64,000 nucleotides of DNA from JAYRSJ01 sp041920215. GTDB taxonomy: Bacteria > Pseudomonadota > Gammaproteobacteria > Burkholderiales > Burkholderiaceae_C. The position numbers were made by a program, and so were the translations under genes. This document shows positions 17,409-26,080 of this stretch, one piece after another. Location: assembly GCA_041920215.1 (NCBI GenBank), contig JAYRSJ010000003.1:186001-250000 (forward strand), in the 5' to 3' direction. The notes beneath the pieces were generated by a model. That model was not told the origin of the DNA. It was given only the letters and a program-made list of their open reading frames with translations, and did not search any database. Position 1 is the first letter of the stretch. Every line of letters starts with the position of its first letter.

Positions 17409-18008
17409 TCAGCAGGCGATGCCGGCGCCGCGCAGCAGCTCGGCCGTCTCGTACAGGGGCAGGCCCATGATGCCTGAATACGAGCCTTCCATGTGCGAGA
17501 TCCAGGCGGCGATGCGGCCCTGGATGGCATAGGCGCCGGCCTTGCCCATGGGTTCGCCGCTGGCCACATAGGCCTGCAGGACGGCCTCGGGAATCTCGGC
17601 AAAACGCACATGGGAGACGCTCACCCGTTGCGCCTGCGCGCCGCCCCAGGCCAGGCTGACCGCGGTCAGCACCCGGTGGCTGTGGCCGGAAAGCCGGCGC
17701 AGCATCGCCAGTGCCTCCTCGGCATCGGCCGGCTTGCCCAGGATCTCGCGGCCCAGGGCCACGGTGGTGTCCGAGCACAGCAGCGGCAAGGCCGCCAGGC
17801 CGCGGCGCTGCAGCCGCGCCCGTGCGGCCGCCAGCTTGGCCCAGGTGACGCGCCGCACATAGTCATCGGGCAGCTCGCCGGCCAGCGGCTGCTCCAGCGC
17901 CTCGGCATCCTCGTCGGCACCGGGCAGCAGGGTTTCATGGGCAATGCCCAGCTGTTCGAGCAGCTGGCGCCGGCGCGGGCTTTGCGAAGCGAGATAGATC
18001 AGGGCCAT
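17409..18008 (-). CDS. maf: Maf family nucleoside triphosphate pyrophosphatase
   Basis: Maf proteins hydrolyse non-canonical or modified nucleoside triphosphates such as dTTP, UTP or their methylated forms. The 199-residue product starts with the signature LASQSPRRRQLLEQLG and contains the metal-site segment LLCSDTTVALG and the C-terminal GYAIQG-like stretch GAYAIQGRIAAWI. This is the usual Burkholderiales neighbour of rng and rlmH. It starts 10 bases after the upstream solute-binding protein gene. Exact nucleotide preference cannot be read from the sequence. Confidence 0.93.
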   Translation of the reverse strand: MALIYLASQSPRRRQLLEQLGIAHETLLPGADEDAEALEQPLAGELPDDYVRRVTWAKLAAARARLQRRGLAALPLLCSDTTVALGREILGKPADAEEALAMLRRLSGHSHRVLTAVSLAWGGAQAQRVSVSHVRFAEIPEAVLQAYVASGEPMGKAGAYAIQGRIAAWISHMEGSYSGIMGLPLYETAELLRGAGIAC

Positions 18009-18018
18009 GCGGCCGATG

Positions 18019-18783
18019 CTAGCGCAGCCAGCGCGCCTCGATGGTGGCCACCGTGCCGTCCCTGTGCAGCGATTCCAGGCCCTGGCGCAGCCGCTCGGCC
18101 AGACGCTCCTTGTCGACCAGGGTGCTGGCTCGCGACAGCACCAGGAAGGCGGGTCGATCGGGGGTCAGCGCCTGCGGCAAGGCCACCAGCTTGTCGGCGA
18201 GGCCCAGCTCGCGGGCCAGATAGCGGGTCACGACGGCCTGGCCCGAGATGGCATCGACGCGGCCGGCCACCAGCATTCTGAGGCTTTGCTCGGCCGCTGC
18301 GGTTTCGGACAGGGCGATGCGCCCGGCCGCCACCTCCGCATCGAAAGCCTCGCTGATGAAGAAGCCCCGCACCTTGCCGATGGTCTTGCCGCGCAGCTGC
18401 TCCAGGCTGTCGAAGCGGAACTCCCGGCCCAGGCCGGTGAACAGCACATAGGTGCTGTTGTGCAAGACGCCGGTGAACAGCGCGAAAGCCTCGCGCTCGG
18501 GGTTGCGCAGCACCGCCATGCCGGCGTCGACCGTGCCCATGCGCACGCTCTCGACCACCCGCTTGAAGGGCATCAACTGGATGTCGAAGGCGATGCCGGT
18601 GCGTGCCGAGAGCTCGCGCATGATGTCCACATCGATGCCCACCGGCTGGCCGTCACGCAGGAATGAATAGGGCGCGAAGGCATAGTCGCCGACGACCACC
18701 AGGCGCTGCGCGAACGCAGGCCGGGCCATCAGCAGGCCGCACAGCAGGATCAGGAAGTAGGCAAGGGCTCGCCTGAGCAACAT
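18019..18783 (-). CDS. Periplasmic solute-binding protein, family 3 (amino-acid type)
   Basis: The 254-residue protein has a Sec signal peptide (MLLRRALAYFLILLCGLLMA, cleavage after AFA) and the two-lobed family 3 fold (VVVGDYAFAPYSF, QPVGIDVDIMRELSARTG, LRGKTIGKVRGFF). Such proteins bind amino acids or similar small solutes for an ABC importer or act as sensors. No permease or ATPase gene is near, so it is an orphan. It is inserted between rlmH and maf, which are usually adjacent in related genomes. ATG at 18783 is chosen because the signal peptide begins there. Confidence 0.85.
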   Translation of the reverse strand: MLLRRALAYFLILLCGLLMARPAFAQRLVVVGDYAFAPYSFLRDGQPVGIDVDIMRELSARTGIAFDIQLMPFKRVVESVRMGTVDAGMAVLRNPEREAFALFTGVLHNSTYVLFTGLGREFRFDSLEQLRGKTIGKVRGFFISEAFDAEVAAGRIALSETAAAEQSLRMLVAGRVDAISGQAVVTRYLARELGLADKLVALPQALTPDRPAFLVLSRASTLVDKERLAERLRQGLESLHRDGTVATIEARWLR

Positions 18784-18866
18784 GGCGCAAGGATTGTATG
18801 AATCGCAGCACTCCCTGTGCGGGCGGCCGCTCGTCATGCAAGCTGATGTCTCGCCTAGGCTCAAGT

Positions 18867-19337
18867 CTACTCGCGGTGATAGGGGTGGCCGGCCTGCACC
18901 GACCAAGCGCGATAAAGCCCTTCAGCCAGCAGCACGCGGACAAAGGCGTGCGGCAGGGTCAGGTCGGAGAGGCGCAGCATGTCGTCCGCCGTGGCCTTGA
19001 GTTCGGCAGCCAGCCCGTCGGGCCCGCCGATGAAGATGGCCACGTCGCGACCATCGTGCTTCCAGCGCTCCAGACGCGCGGCCAGTTGCGCCGTGGTCTG
19101 GCGTTCGCCGCGCTCGTCCAGGATGACGCGCCGCGCACCCTTGGGGCAGACGGCTTCGAGACGCAGGGCTTCGGCGGCCATCATCTGCTCCACCGTCTTG
19201 CCGGCCGTGCGCGGCTCAGCCTTGACCGCCTTGAGCTCCAGCCGCATCTCCGGCGGGAAGCGCTTGGCGAAGTCCTCGTAGGCACTGTCGGCCCAGGCCG
19301 GCTGGCGCTGGCCCACCGCCAACAGCAGCAGGCGCAT
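18867..19337 (-). CDS. rlmH: 23S rRNA (pseudouridine-1915-N3)-methyltransferase RlmH
   Basis: RlmH is a small SPOUT-class methyltransferase that methylates pseudouridine 1915 in helix 69 of 23S rRNA. The 156-residue product matches the family (E. coli 155), with the knot segments VAIFIGGPDGLAAEL and the C-terminal LLAEGLYRAWSVQAGHPYHRE ending at the invariant YHR. Its ATG overlaps the rsfS stop by one base, so translation is probably coupled. Confidence 0.97.
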   Translation of the reverse strand: MRLLLLAVGQRQPAWADSAYEDFAKRFPPEMRLELKAVKAEPRTAGKTVEQMMAAEALRLEAVCPKGARRVILDERGERQTTAQLAARLERWKHDGRDVAIFIGGPDGLAAELKATADDMLRLSDLTLPHAFVRVLLAEGLYRAWSVQAGHPYHRE

Positions 19338-20080
19338 CAGCCGCGCGCGATCTTCTTGACGGCCACCTTGGCTGCCGCCTTGGTGGCAAGCGGCTTGCCG
19401 GCCGTCTTGCCCGCCGCGCGCTTCACCGCCGGCTTAGCACTTGGCTTGGCGGCAGGCTTGGCTGCCGTCTTCTTGAGCGCCGGCTTGGCCGCGCCGACCT
19501 TGATGGTCTTGGCCGCCGGGGTCTTGCTGCCCACCGTCTTGGTCGCGACCGACTTGGCCCCGCCCTTCTTGGCGGTCGTCTTGGCGGGTGCCTTGGTCGC
19601 GGGCTTGGCGGCAGCCGTCTTCGCCGGCGCGGCCTTCTTGGCCACGGTCTTGGTCGCCGGCTTCTTCTTGGGGGCGAGCGCCTCGTCAGCCTCGTCCATG
19701 TCCTCCGAGGCCTTGACCAGCTTGCGCGGCTCGTCGCCGCCCATCTTCAGCTTGACCGGCTTGCCGCCCCAGATTTCCTCCAGGTGGTAGTACTCGCGGA
19801 TGGCCGGCTGCATCACATGGACCACGGCAGCACCGCAGTCGACGATGATCCACTCGCCGTTGTCCTCGCCCTCGGTGCGCATCACTTGCAGGCCGCGGCC
19901 CTTGACGGTCTCGCGCACGCTGGAGGCCAGCGCCTTGGTCTGACGGTTGCTGGTGCCCGAGGCGATGATGACGCGCTCGAACAGGGGCGAGAGATGCTCG
20001 GTATTGAAGACCACAATGTTCTGGGCCTTCACATCTTCGAGTCCATCGACGATGGCGCGTTGCAGTTTACGAATGTCCAT
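19337..20080 (-). CDS. rsfS: Ribosome silencing factor RsfS with long basic C-terminal tail
   Basis: RsfS binds uL14 on the 50S subunit and blocks subunit joining when nutrients are short. Residues 1 to about 118 form the normal domain (DIRKLQRAIVDGLEDVKAQNI, HGEW-like DNGEWIIVDCGAAVVHVM, EYYHLEEIWG). The remaining 130 residues are almost entirely K, A, P, T and V in short repeats (KKPATKTVAKKAAPAKT type), resembling histone H1 or betaproteobacterial AlaLysPro-rich proteins. E. coli RsfS has only about 105 residues. The tail is in frame, ends with a proper stop and abuts rlmH, so it looks real. Its role is unknown; nucleic acid or ribosome binding is a guess. Confidence 0.93.
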   Translation of the reverse strand: MDIRKLQRAIVDGLEDVKAQNIVVFNTEHLSPLFERVIIASGTSNRQTKALASSVRETVKGRGLQVMRTEGEDNGEWIIVDCGAAVVHVMQPAIREYYHLEEIWGGKPVKLKMGGDEPRKLVKASEDMDEADEALAPKKKPATKTVAKKAAPAKTAAAKPATKAPAKTTAKKGGAKSVATKTVGSKTPAAKTIKVGAAKPALKKTAAKPAAKPSAKPAVKRAAGKTAGKPLATKAAAKVAVKKIARG

Positions 20081-20713
20081 TCAGTTATCGCTCCGTGGAC
20101 CAGAGGTCCCGTAAAGACGGTGCTGGGCAATATACCCCGCTACCGCGTCGCCCACCATGGGGCGGATGTCCTCGCCACGCGACGCCAGCGCGCGCACCTG
20201 GGTGGATGAATAGCTCAGCGCCGGCATGGCGATGAGCTGGATTTGATGAGGCTGCCCCTGCAGCTCCGGCGGCGCCTGCACCACCTGCGCATCACGGGCG
20301 GCCACCGCCAGCGTGACGCGTTGCAGCAGCGCCGGCCAGTCGCGCCAGGTATGCAGCCGGGCGTACTGGTCCTGGCCGATCAGCAGGAACAGCTGCTCGC
20401 CCGGATGAGCGGCCTGGCGGGCACGCACCGTGTCTATCGTGTAGCTGGCCCCGTCGCGCTCCAGCTCGCTGTCGTCGACCGCGAAACGCGGTTCGCCGGC
20501 AATCATCAGCTCGACCATCGCGCGCCGGTGTGCCGGCGAAGCCAGGCCACGGCTGGCCTCGCCCTGCAGCTTCTGCCAGGGCCGGCCGGCGGGAAGCCAC
20601 AGCAGCTGGTCCAGGTCCAGCTGTTGGAGCGCACATCGCGCCAGGCTCAGATGGGCTTTGTGGACCGGATCGAAGGAGCCGCCGAACAGGCCGACGCGGC
20701 GGCTCACAGCCAT
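20081..20713 (-). CDS. nadD: Nicotinate-nucleotide adenylyltransferase NadD
   Basis: NadD adenylates nicotinate mononucleotide to deamido-NAD in NAD synthesis. The 210-residue product shows the nucleotidyltransferase motif GLFGGSFDPVHKAHL at the N-terminus and SYSSTQVRAL near the C-terminus. It starts inside the last bases of hemF (10-base overlap) and ends one base before rsfS, a neighbour it has in most proteobacteria. Confidence 0.97.
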   Translation of the reverse strand: MAVSRRVGLFGGSFDPVHKAHLSLARCALQQLDLDQLLWLPAGRPWQKLQGEASRGLASPAHRRAMVELMIAGEPRFAVDDSELERDGASYTIDTVRARQAAHPGEQLFLLIGQDQYARLHTWRDWPALLQRVTLAVAARDAQVVQAPPELQGQPHQIQLIAMPALSYSSTQVRALASRGEDIRPMVGDAVAGYIAQHRLYGTSGPRSDN

Positions 20714-21651
20714 AGCGGGCTGGCCGCCTCATGGGCCCAGTCGCGCGGGCGCAGGAAATCGCTGTAGAGCCTGGCCTCGGGCGTGCCGGTCTCGGGCGCC
20801 CATTGATAGCGCCATTTGACCAGCGGCGGCATCGACATCAGTATCGACTCGGTACGCCCGCCCGATTGCAGACCGAACAGGGTGCCGCGGTCGAACACCA
20901 GGTTGAACTCGACATAGCGGCCGCGCCGGTAGGCCTGGAAGTCGCGCTCGCGCTCGCCATAGGCATAGCCCTGGCGGCGCTCGACGATCGGCGCATAGGC
21001 CGGGATGAAGGCATCGCCGACCGAGCGCAGCAGCGCGAAGGCCGCATCGAAACCGCCCTCGGCCTCCGGCAGCGAGAAATCGTCGAAGAAGATGCCGCCG
21101 ATGCCGCGCGGCTCGCTGCGGTGCTTCAGGAAGAAATACTCGTCGCACCACTGCTTGAAGCGCGGATAAAGGGCCTCACCATGCGGGTCCAGCGCCGCCT
21201 TGCAGCTGCGGTGGAAATGCTGGGCGTCGCGCTCATAGCCGTAGTAGGGCGTCAGATCCATGCCGCCGCCGAACCAAACGACCGGTGCGCGCCCGACTGG
21301 CAGCGCAGCGAACATGCGCACGTTCATGTGCACCGTGGGCACGAAGGGGTTGTGCGGGTGCAGCACCAGGGACACGCCCATGGCCTCGAAGGGCGAGCCC
21401 GCCAGCTCGGGCCGGTGCTGGGTGGCCGAGGGTGGCAAGACCCGGCCCCGCACATGCGAAAAGTTGCAGCCGCCGCGCTCGAAGACGGCGCCGTTCTCGA
21501 TCAGGCGCGTCAGGCCGTCGCCCTCCAGCCGGCCGCCGGGCTCGCGCTCCCAGCCATCGCTCAGGAAGGTCTGGCCGTCCAGGCACTCCAGCGTCGTGAT
21601 GATGCGCTGCTGCAGGTCCAGCAGATAGCCGCGCACTGCTTCGGTTTGCAT
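20704..21651 (-). CDS. hemF: Oxygen-dependent coproporphyrinogen III oxidase HemF
   Basis: HemF decarboxylates coproporphyrinogen III to protoporphyrinogen IX using oxygen, in haem synthesis. The 315-residue product matches the family (E. coli 299) with VWFGGGMDLTPYYGYERDAQ, RGIGGIFFDDF and the C-terminal GRTESILMSMPPLVKWRY. ATG at 21651 is preferred over the GTG at 21660, because AGAGG lies eight bases before it. It follows the acyltransferase gene by a few bases and overlaps nadD. Confidence 0.96.
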   Translation of the reverse strand: MQTEAVRGYLLDLQQRIITTLECLDGQTFLSDGWEREPGGRLEGDGLTRLIENGAVFERGGCNFSHVRGRVLPPSATQHRPELAGSPFEAMGVSLVLHPHNPFVPTVHMNVRMFAALPVGRAPVVWFGGGMDLTPYYGYERDAQHFHRSCKAALDPHGEALYPRFKQWCDEYFFLKHRSEPRGIGGIFFDDFSLPEAEGGFDAAFALLRSVGDAFIPAYAPIVERRQGYAYGERERDFQAYRRGRYVEFNLVFDRGTLFGLQSGGRTESILMSMPPLVKWRYQWAPETGTPEARLYSDFLRPRDWAHEAASPLWL

Positions 21652-21656
21652 CGCCC

Positions 21657-22304
21657 TCACCTCTTCAGTTCAATCGGGCTAGCCAGCTGCGGCTTCAAGC
21701 CCCGGGTGCCGGCCAGGCACTGCGCCATCAGCGCGAAATCTGCCTCAGCGTCGCCGCTGAGCAGTACGAAGTCCATCAGGCAGACGGTCTTGCTGCCGTA
21801 GTCGAAACGCGCCAGTCCGGCCGGCACCCCGGCCTGCAGGGCCAGCTGGTAGGCGCCGGAACGCCAGCCGCTGCTCAGCGAACGGGTGCCTTCCGGCGCC
21901 GCGGCCAGCCAGAAGCGCTCGCCGCGCGCCACCGCCTCGCGCATTTCGGCAATCGTGTCGCCCACCAACCCGCGTGGGCTGTCGCGCCGCACCGCCACCC
22001 CGCCCAGCCAGCGCAGCCAGCTGCCGAACAGCGGCAATCGGAACAGGCTGTCCTTGCCCCAGAAACGCAGCTCCAGGCCCAGCGCCCACTTGGACAGCAC
22101 GCCGAGCACGAAGTCCCAGTTGGAGGTGTGCGGATAGACCAGGATCACCCCCTGTGCACCCGGCAGGCCCTCGAACTGCAGGCGCCAGCCCGCCAGCCGC
22201 AGCAGGCCGCGCGCCAACGCGCTGCCGGCCGGCTTACTCAGCGCCACATCGCCCAGGCGGCGCGGCAGCAGGTACGCAGGGGATTGAGCGTCTTGCGGAC
22301 TCAA
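21657..22304 (-). CDS. Lysophospholipid acyltransferase family protein (PlsC-like)
   Basis: The product (about 215 residues) belongs to the PlsC/LPLAT superfamily of membrane acyltransferases. The HX4D catalytic motif is visible in YPHTSNWDF and a second block in AAAPEGTRSLSSGWRSGAY. Members of this short subgroup sit beside purD and hemF in Burkholderiales; their acceptor is not established. The start is uncertain: a TTG at 22304 overlaps the purD stop as TTGA, and a GTG at 22247 would give the shorter VALSKPAGSALARGLL N-terminus. Neither has a strong ribosome site. Confidence 0.82.
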   Translation of the reverse strand: MSPQDAQSPAYLLPRRLGDVALSKPAGSALARGLLRLAGWRLQFEGLPGAQGVILVYPHTSNWDFVLGVLSKWALGLELRFWGKDSLFRLPLFGSWLRWLGGVAVRRDSPRGLVGDTIAEMREAVARGERFWLAAAPEGTRSLSSGWRSGAYQLALQAGVPAGLARFDYGSKTVCLMDFVLLSGDAEADFALMAQCLAGTRGLKPQLASPIELKR

Positions 22305-23581
22305 CGCGTGACAGCCCGATGGCCGATGTCGCGGCGGTATTGCTTGCCGGCAAACTGGATGCTTGACAGGGCCTCGTAGGCGCGCTGCTGGGCCAGGCGC
22401 ACCGACTCGCCCAGCGCGGTGACGCACAACACCCGGCCGCCGGCGGTCTGCAACTGCTCGCCCTGCAGCGCGGTGCCGGCGTGGAAGACCATGCAGTCCT
22501 CGCTGTCGGCGGGCAGGCCGCTGATCGCATCGCCCTTGCGCGGATTCAGCGGATAGCCCTCGGCCGCCATCACCACACCCAGCGCCACGCGCCGGTCCCA
22601 TTGCAGCTCGACCTGGTCCAGCGTGCCGTCGGTCGCCTGCATCAGCACCTCGAAGAGATCGCTCTTGAGCCGCATCATGATGGGCTGGGTCTCGGGGTCG
22701 CCCATGCGGGTGTTGAACTCCACCGTGCGCGGCTGCCCATGCTCGTCGATCATCAGCCCGGCATAGAGGAAGCCGGTGAAGGGGATGCCATCTTGGGCCA
22801 TGCCCTGGATGGTGGGCATGATGATCTCGTGCATCACCTTGGCATGCACATTGGGGGTGACCACAGGCGCCGGCGAATAGGCGCCCATACCGCCGGTGTT
22901 GGGACCCTGGTCGCCGTCCTGCAGGCGCTTGTGGTCCTGGCTGGTCGCCAGCGAGACCACGTTCCTGCCGTCGCACAGCACGATGAAGCTGGCTTCCTCG
23001 CCCTGCATGAACTGCTCGATCACGACCCGGGCCGTGCCACCGTTGTGCACCACGCCCAGCTTGTTGTCCGCCAGGATCCAGTCGATCGCCTGATGCGCTT
23101 CGTCCAACGTCATCGCGACGACCACGCCCTTGCCGGCGGCCAGGCCATCGGCCTTGATCACGATGGGCGCGCCCTGCGCGTCCACATAGGCATGCGCGGC
23201 GGCCGGGTCGTCGAAGGTCGCGTAGGCCGCGGTCGGGATGCCGTGGCGCTGCATGAAGGCCTTGGCGAAGGCCTTGGAGCTTTCCAGCTGCGCAGCAGCC
23301 TGGGTGGGGCCGAAGATGCGCAGCCCGCGGGCGCGGAACTCGTCCACCACACCGGCCGCCAGCAAGGCCTCGGGACCGACCACGGTCAGATTGATCTTCT
23401 GCGCCTCGGCGAAGTCGGCTAGGGCCTTGACATCGCTGAGGGCCACGGTCTTGAAGCGGGCATCGCGGGCGGTGCCGCCATTGCCGGGCGCCACGAACAC
23501 CTGGGTGACACGCTCGCCCTGGGCAAGCTTCCAGGCCAGCGCGTGTTCGCGCCCACCGTTGCCAAGCACCAATACTTTCAT
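22301..23581 (-). CDS. purD: Phosphoribosylamine-glycine ligase PurD
   Basis: PurD joins phosphoribosylamine and glycine with ATP in the second step of purine synthesis. The 426-residue protein has the N-terminal MKVLVLGNGGREHALAWKL, the ATP-grasp region (KADGLAAGKGVVVA, DGDQGPNTGGMGAYSPAP) and the metal-site segment EFNTRMGDPETQ. ATG at 23581 gives the invariant family N-terminus; upstream in-frame sequence is not conserved. It lies 10 bases after the yebC stop. Confidence 0.98.
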   Translation of the reverse strand: MKVLVLGNGGREHALAWKLAQGERVTQVFVAPGNGGTARDARFKTVALSDVKALADFAEAQKINLTVVGPEALLAAGVVDEFRARGLRIFGPTQAAAQLESSKAFAKAFMQRHGIPTAAYATFDDPAAAHAYVDAQGAPIVIKADGLAAGKGVVVAMTLDEAHQAIDWILADNKLGVVHNGGTARVVIEQFMQGEEASFIVLCDGRNVVSLATSQDHKRLQDGDQGPNTGGMGAYSPAPVVTPNVHAKVMHEIIMPTIQGMAQDGIPFTGFLYAGLMIDEHGQPRTVEFNTRMGDPETQPIMMRLKSDLFEVLMQATDGTLDQVELQWDRRVALGVVMAAEGYPLNPRKGDAISGLPADSEDCMVFHAGTALQGEQLQTAGGRVLCVTALGESVRLAQQRAYEALSSIQFAGKQYRRDIGHRAVTR

Positions 23582-23591
23582 CTGCCGACCT

Positions 23592-24317
23592 TCACTCGTT
23601 GATGCTGGCGTTGTGATAGACGGCCTGGACATCGTCCAGATCCTCGATAACGTCCAGCAGCTTCTGCATGCGCTGGCCGTCCTCGCCGCTGAGCTCGATG
23701 GTGTTCTCGGCCCGCATCGTCACCTCGGCGATCTCCGGCTTCAGACCGGCAGCCTCCAGCGCGTTCCTGACCGCCTCGAACTCGCCCGGCGCGGTCAGCA
23801 CCTCGATGGCGCCGTCCTCGTCGGTCAGCACATCGTCGGCACCGGCCTCCAGGGCCACTTCCATCACCCGGTCTTCCGAGGTGCCGGGCGCAAAGACCAG
23901 CTGGCCGCAATGCTTGAACTGGAAGGCCACCGAGCCATCGGTGCCCATATTGCCACCGTACTTGCTGAAGGCATGCCGCACCTCGGCCACCGTGCGCACC
24001 CGGTTGTCGGTCATCGTGTCGATCATGATGGCGGCGCCACCGATGCCGTAGCCCTCGTAGCGGATTTCCTCGTAGCTGACGCCATCGAGGTTGCCGGTGG
24101 CCTTGTCGACATTGCGCTTGATATTGTCAGCCGGCATATTGGCCGCCTTGGCCTTGTCTATCGCCAGCCGCAGCCGCGGATTCATCGCGATATCGCCACC
24201 ACCGGTACGGGCCGCGACGATGATTTCACGCGTCAGACGGGTCCAGACCTTGCCGCGCTTCTCGTCCTGCCGCCCCTTGCGGTGCTGGATATTGGCCCAT
24301 TTGGAATGCCCTGCCAT
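23592..24317 (-). CDS. YebC/TACO1 family protein
   Basis: YebC-family proteins were long annotated as transcription regulators; more recent work links them to translation through difficult peptide motifs. The 241-residue product starts with the signature MAGHSKWANIQHRKGRQDEKRGK and shows AIDKAKAANMPADNIKRN and the acidic segment DVIEDLDDVQAVYHN. It heads the minus-strand run yebC-purD-acyltransferase-hemF-nadD-rsfS-rlmH, so the promoter is probably in the roughly 110 bases between it and the divergent YjgR-like gene. Confidence 0.95.
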   Translation of the reverse strand: MAGHSKWANIQHRKGRQDEKRGKVWTRLTREIIVAARTGGGDIAMNPRLRLAIDKAKAANMPADNIKRNVDKATGNLDGVSYEEIRYEGYGIGGAAIMIDTMTDNRVRTVAEVRHAFSKYGGNMGTDGSVAFQFKHCGQLVFAPGTSEDRVMEVALEAGADDVLTDEDGAIEVLTAPGEFEAVRNALEAAGLKPEIAEVTMRAENTIELSGEDGQRMQKLLDVIEDLDDVQAVYHNASINE

Positions 24318-24428
24318 TGACTTTTCTCCTGGCGAGCGCGTACCCGGCGCCCAGGGCGCGGTCGGCTCAATATTGTTGGATAGACTGCGATTTTAGCTTT
24401 GCCCCTCAAGCCCCCCCGGAGAGACTGC

Positions 24429-25952
24429 ATGTCCGAACCGATTCTGCTGGCCCGCAACACCGCTGCCGAATGCCTGATGCTGCCGGCCCTGGCCAACCGC
24501 CACGGCCTGATCACCGGCGCCACCGGCACCGGCAAGACCATCACCCTGCAGTCGCTGGCCGAGAGTCTGTCGGGCATAGGCGTGCCGGTGTTCATGGCCG
24601 ATGTGAAGGGCGATCTGACCGGCATCTCGCAGGCCGGCAAGCCCAGCGAGAAACTGCTGGCGGTGCTGAAGGAGCGCGGCATCGAGCCGCCCGCGCCCGT
24701 GGCCTGCCCGACCACGCTGTGGGATGTGTTCGGCGAGCAGGGCCATCCGGTGCGCGCCACCGTGTCGGACATGGGGCCGCTGCTGCTGGCGCGCATGTTG
24801 GCGCTCAACGAGACCCAGCAAGGCGTGCTGCAGCTGGTGTTCAAGATCGCCGACGACGCGGGCATGCTGCTGCTGGACCTGAAGGATCTGCGCGCCATGC
24901 TGCAGCATGTGGGCGACAACGCCGCGCAGTTCACCACCGCCTATGGCAATGTCTCGGCGGCCAGCATCGGCGCGATCCAGCGCGGCCTGCTGCAGATCGA
25001 GGAACAGGGCGGCGACAAGTTCTTCGGCGAGCCCATGCTCAATATCGCCGACTTCATGCAGACCGAGGGCGGCCGCGGCGTGGTCAACATCCTGGCCGCC
25101 GACAAGCTGCTCAACGCGCCACGGCTCTATGCCACCTTCCTGCTGTGGATGCTGTCCGAGTTGTTCGAAAGCCTGCCCGAGGTGGGCGACCTAGACAAGC
25201 CGAAGCTGGTGTTCTTTTTCGACGAGGCCCATCTGCTGTTCAAGGACGCACCGGCCGCCCTGGTCGAGCGCATCGAGCTGGTGGTGCGTCTGGTGCGCTC
25301 CAAGGGCGTGGGCGTCTACTTCGTCACCCAGAACCCGCTGGACATCCCGGACACGGTGCTGGGCCAGCTGGGCAACCGGGTGCAGCATGCGCTGCGCGCC
25401 TTCACCCCGCGCGACCAGAAGGCGGTCAAGGCGGCGGCCGAGACCATGCGGCCCAAGCCGGGACTGGATATCGGCGCGGCGATCACCGAGCTGGCGGTCG
25501 GCGAGGCCCTGGTCAGCCTGCTGGACGAGAAGGGCCGGCCGGGCATCACCGAGCGTGCCTTCGTGCTGCCGCCGGGCAGCCAGATCGGCCCGATCACGCC
25601 CCAGCAGCGCCAGGCCCTGATCCAGGGCTCGCTGGTGGCCGGTGTCTACGAGAAGCTGGTGGACCGCGAGTCGGCCCATGAGCAGCTCAAGGCACGCGCC
25701 GAGCAGGCTACCCCGCCGGCGCGACCGACCGGCGGCACTGCCGCTGGCGATGCAGCGGCAAGCGCGGGCGGCGGCATGATGGACGGGCTCAAGGATCTGC
25801 TCTTCGGCTCGACCGGACCGCGCGGCGGCCGGCGTGAGGGCTTGGCCGAGGCCGCTGCCAAATCGGCACTGCGCACCATGGGAACGACCGTCGGACGCGA
25901 GATCATCCGCGGTGTTCTGGGCAGCATGCTGGGCGGCGGCAAGCGTCGCTGA
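24429..25952 (+). CDS. YjgR-like ATPase (HerA-type, DUF853)
   Basis: The 507-residue protein is like E. coli YjgR, a HerA/FtsK-type P-loop ATPase of unknown role. It shows Walker A GATGTGKTIT at about residues 32-41, the segment VFMADVKGDLTGISQAGKP, Walker B KLVFFFDEAHLLF, and a sensor-like block VYFVTQNPLDIPDTVLGQL. The C-terminal 90 residues are low-complexity and end with a glycine-rich stretch. ATG at 24429 is chosen because GGAGAG lies just before it and it gives the family start MSEPILLARN. It is divergent from yebC. Confidence 0.88.
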   Translation: MSEPILLARNTAAECLMLPALANRHGLITGATGTGKTITLQSLAESLSGIGVPVFMADVKGDLTGISQAGKPSEKLLAVLKERGIEPPAPVACPTTLWDVFGEQGHPVRATVSDMGPLLLARMLALNETQQGVLQLVFKIADDAGMLLLDLKDLRAMLQHVGDNAAQFTTAYGNVSAASIGAIQRGLLQIEEQGGDKFFGEPMLNIADFMQTEGGRGVVNILAADKLLNAPRLYATFLLWMLSELFESLPEVGDLDKPKLVFFFDEAHLLFKDAPAALVERIELVVRLVRSKGVGVYFVTQNPLDIPDTVLGQLGNRVQHALRAFTPRDQKAVKAAAETMRPKPGLDIGAAITELAVGEALVSLLDEKGRPGITERAFVLPPGSQIGPITPQQRQALIQGSLVAGVYEKLVDRESAHEQLKARAEQATPPARPTGGTAAGDAAASAGGGMMDGLKDLLFGSTGPRGGRREGLAEAAAKSALRTMGTTVGREIIRGVLGSMLGGGKRR

Positions 25953-26080
25953 CCGGCTTGAAGCGGTTGACGACGCCGCGCGGCCGCCGCACTGGCGCCG
26001 CCTCAGGTGATCTGGCGCCGCCCCGCTGCAGATGGTCGCATCGTCAGCCGCCGACTTGGCGGGCAGCGCGATGATGCGGC

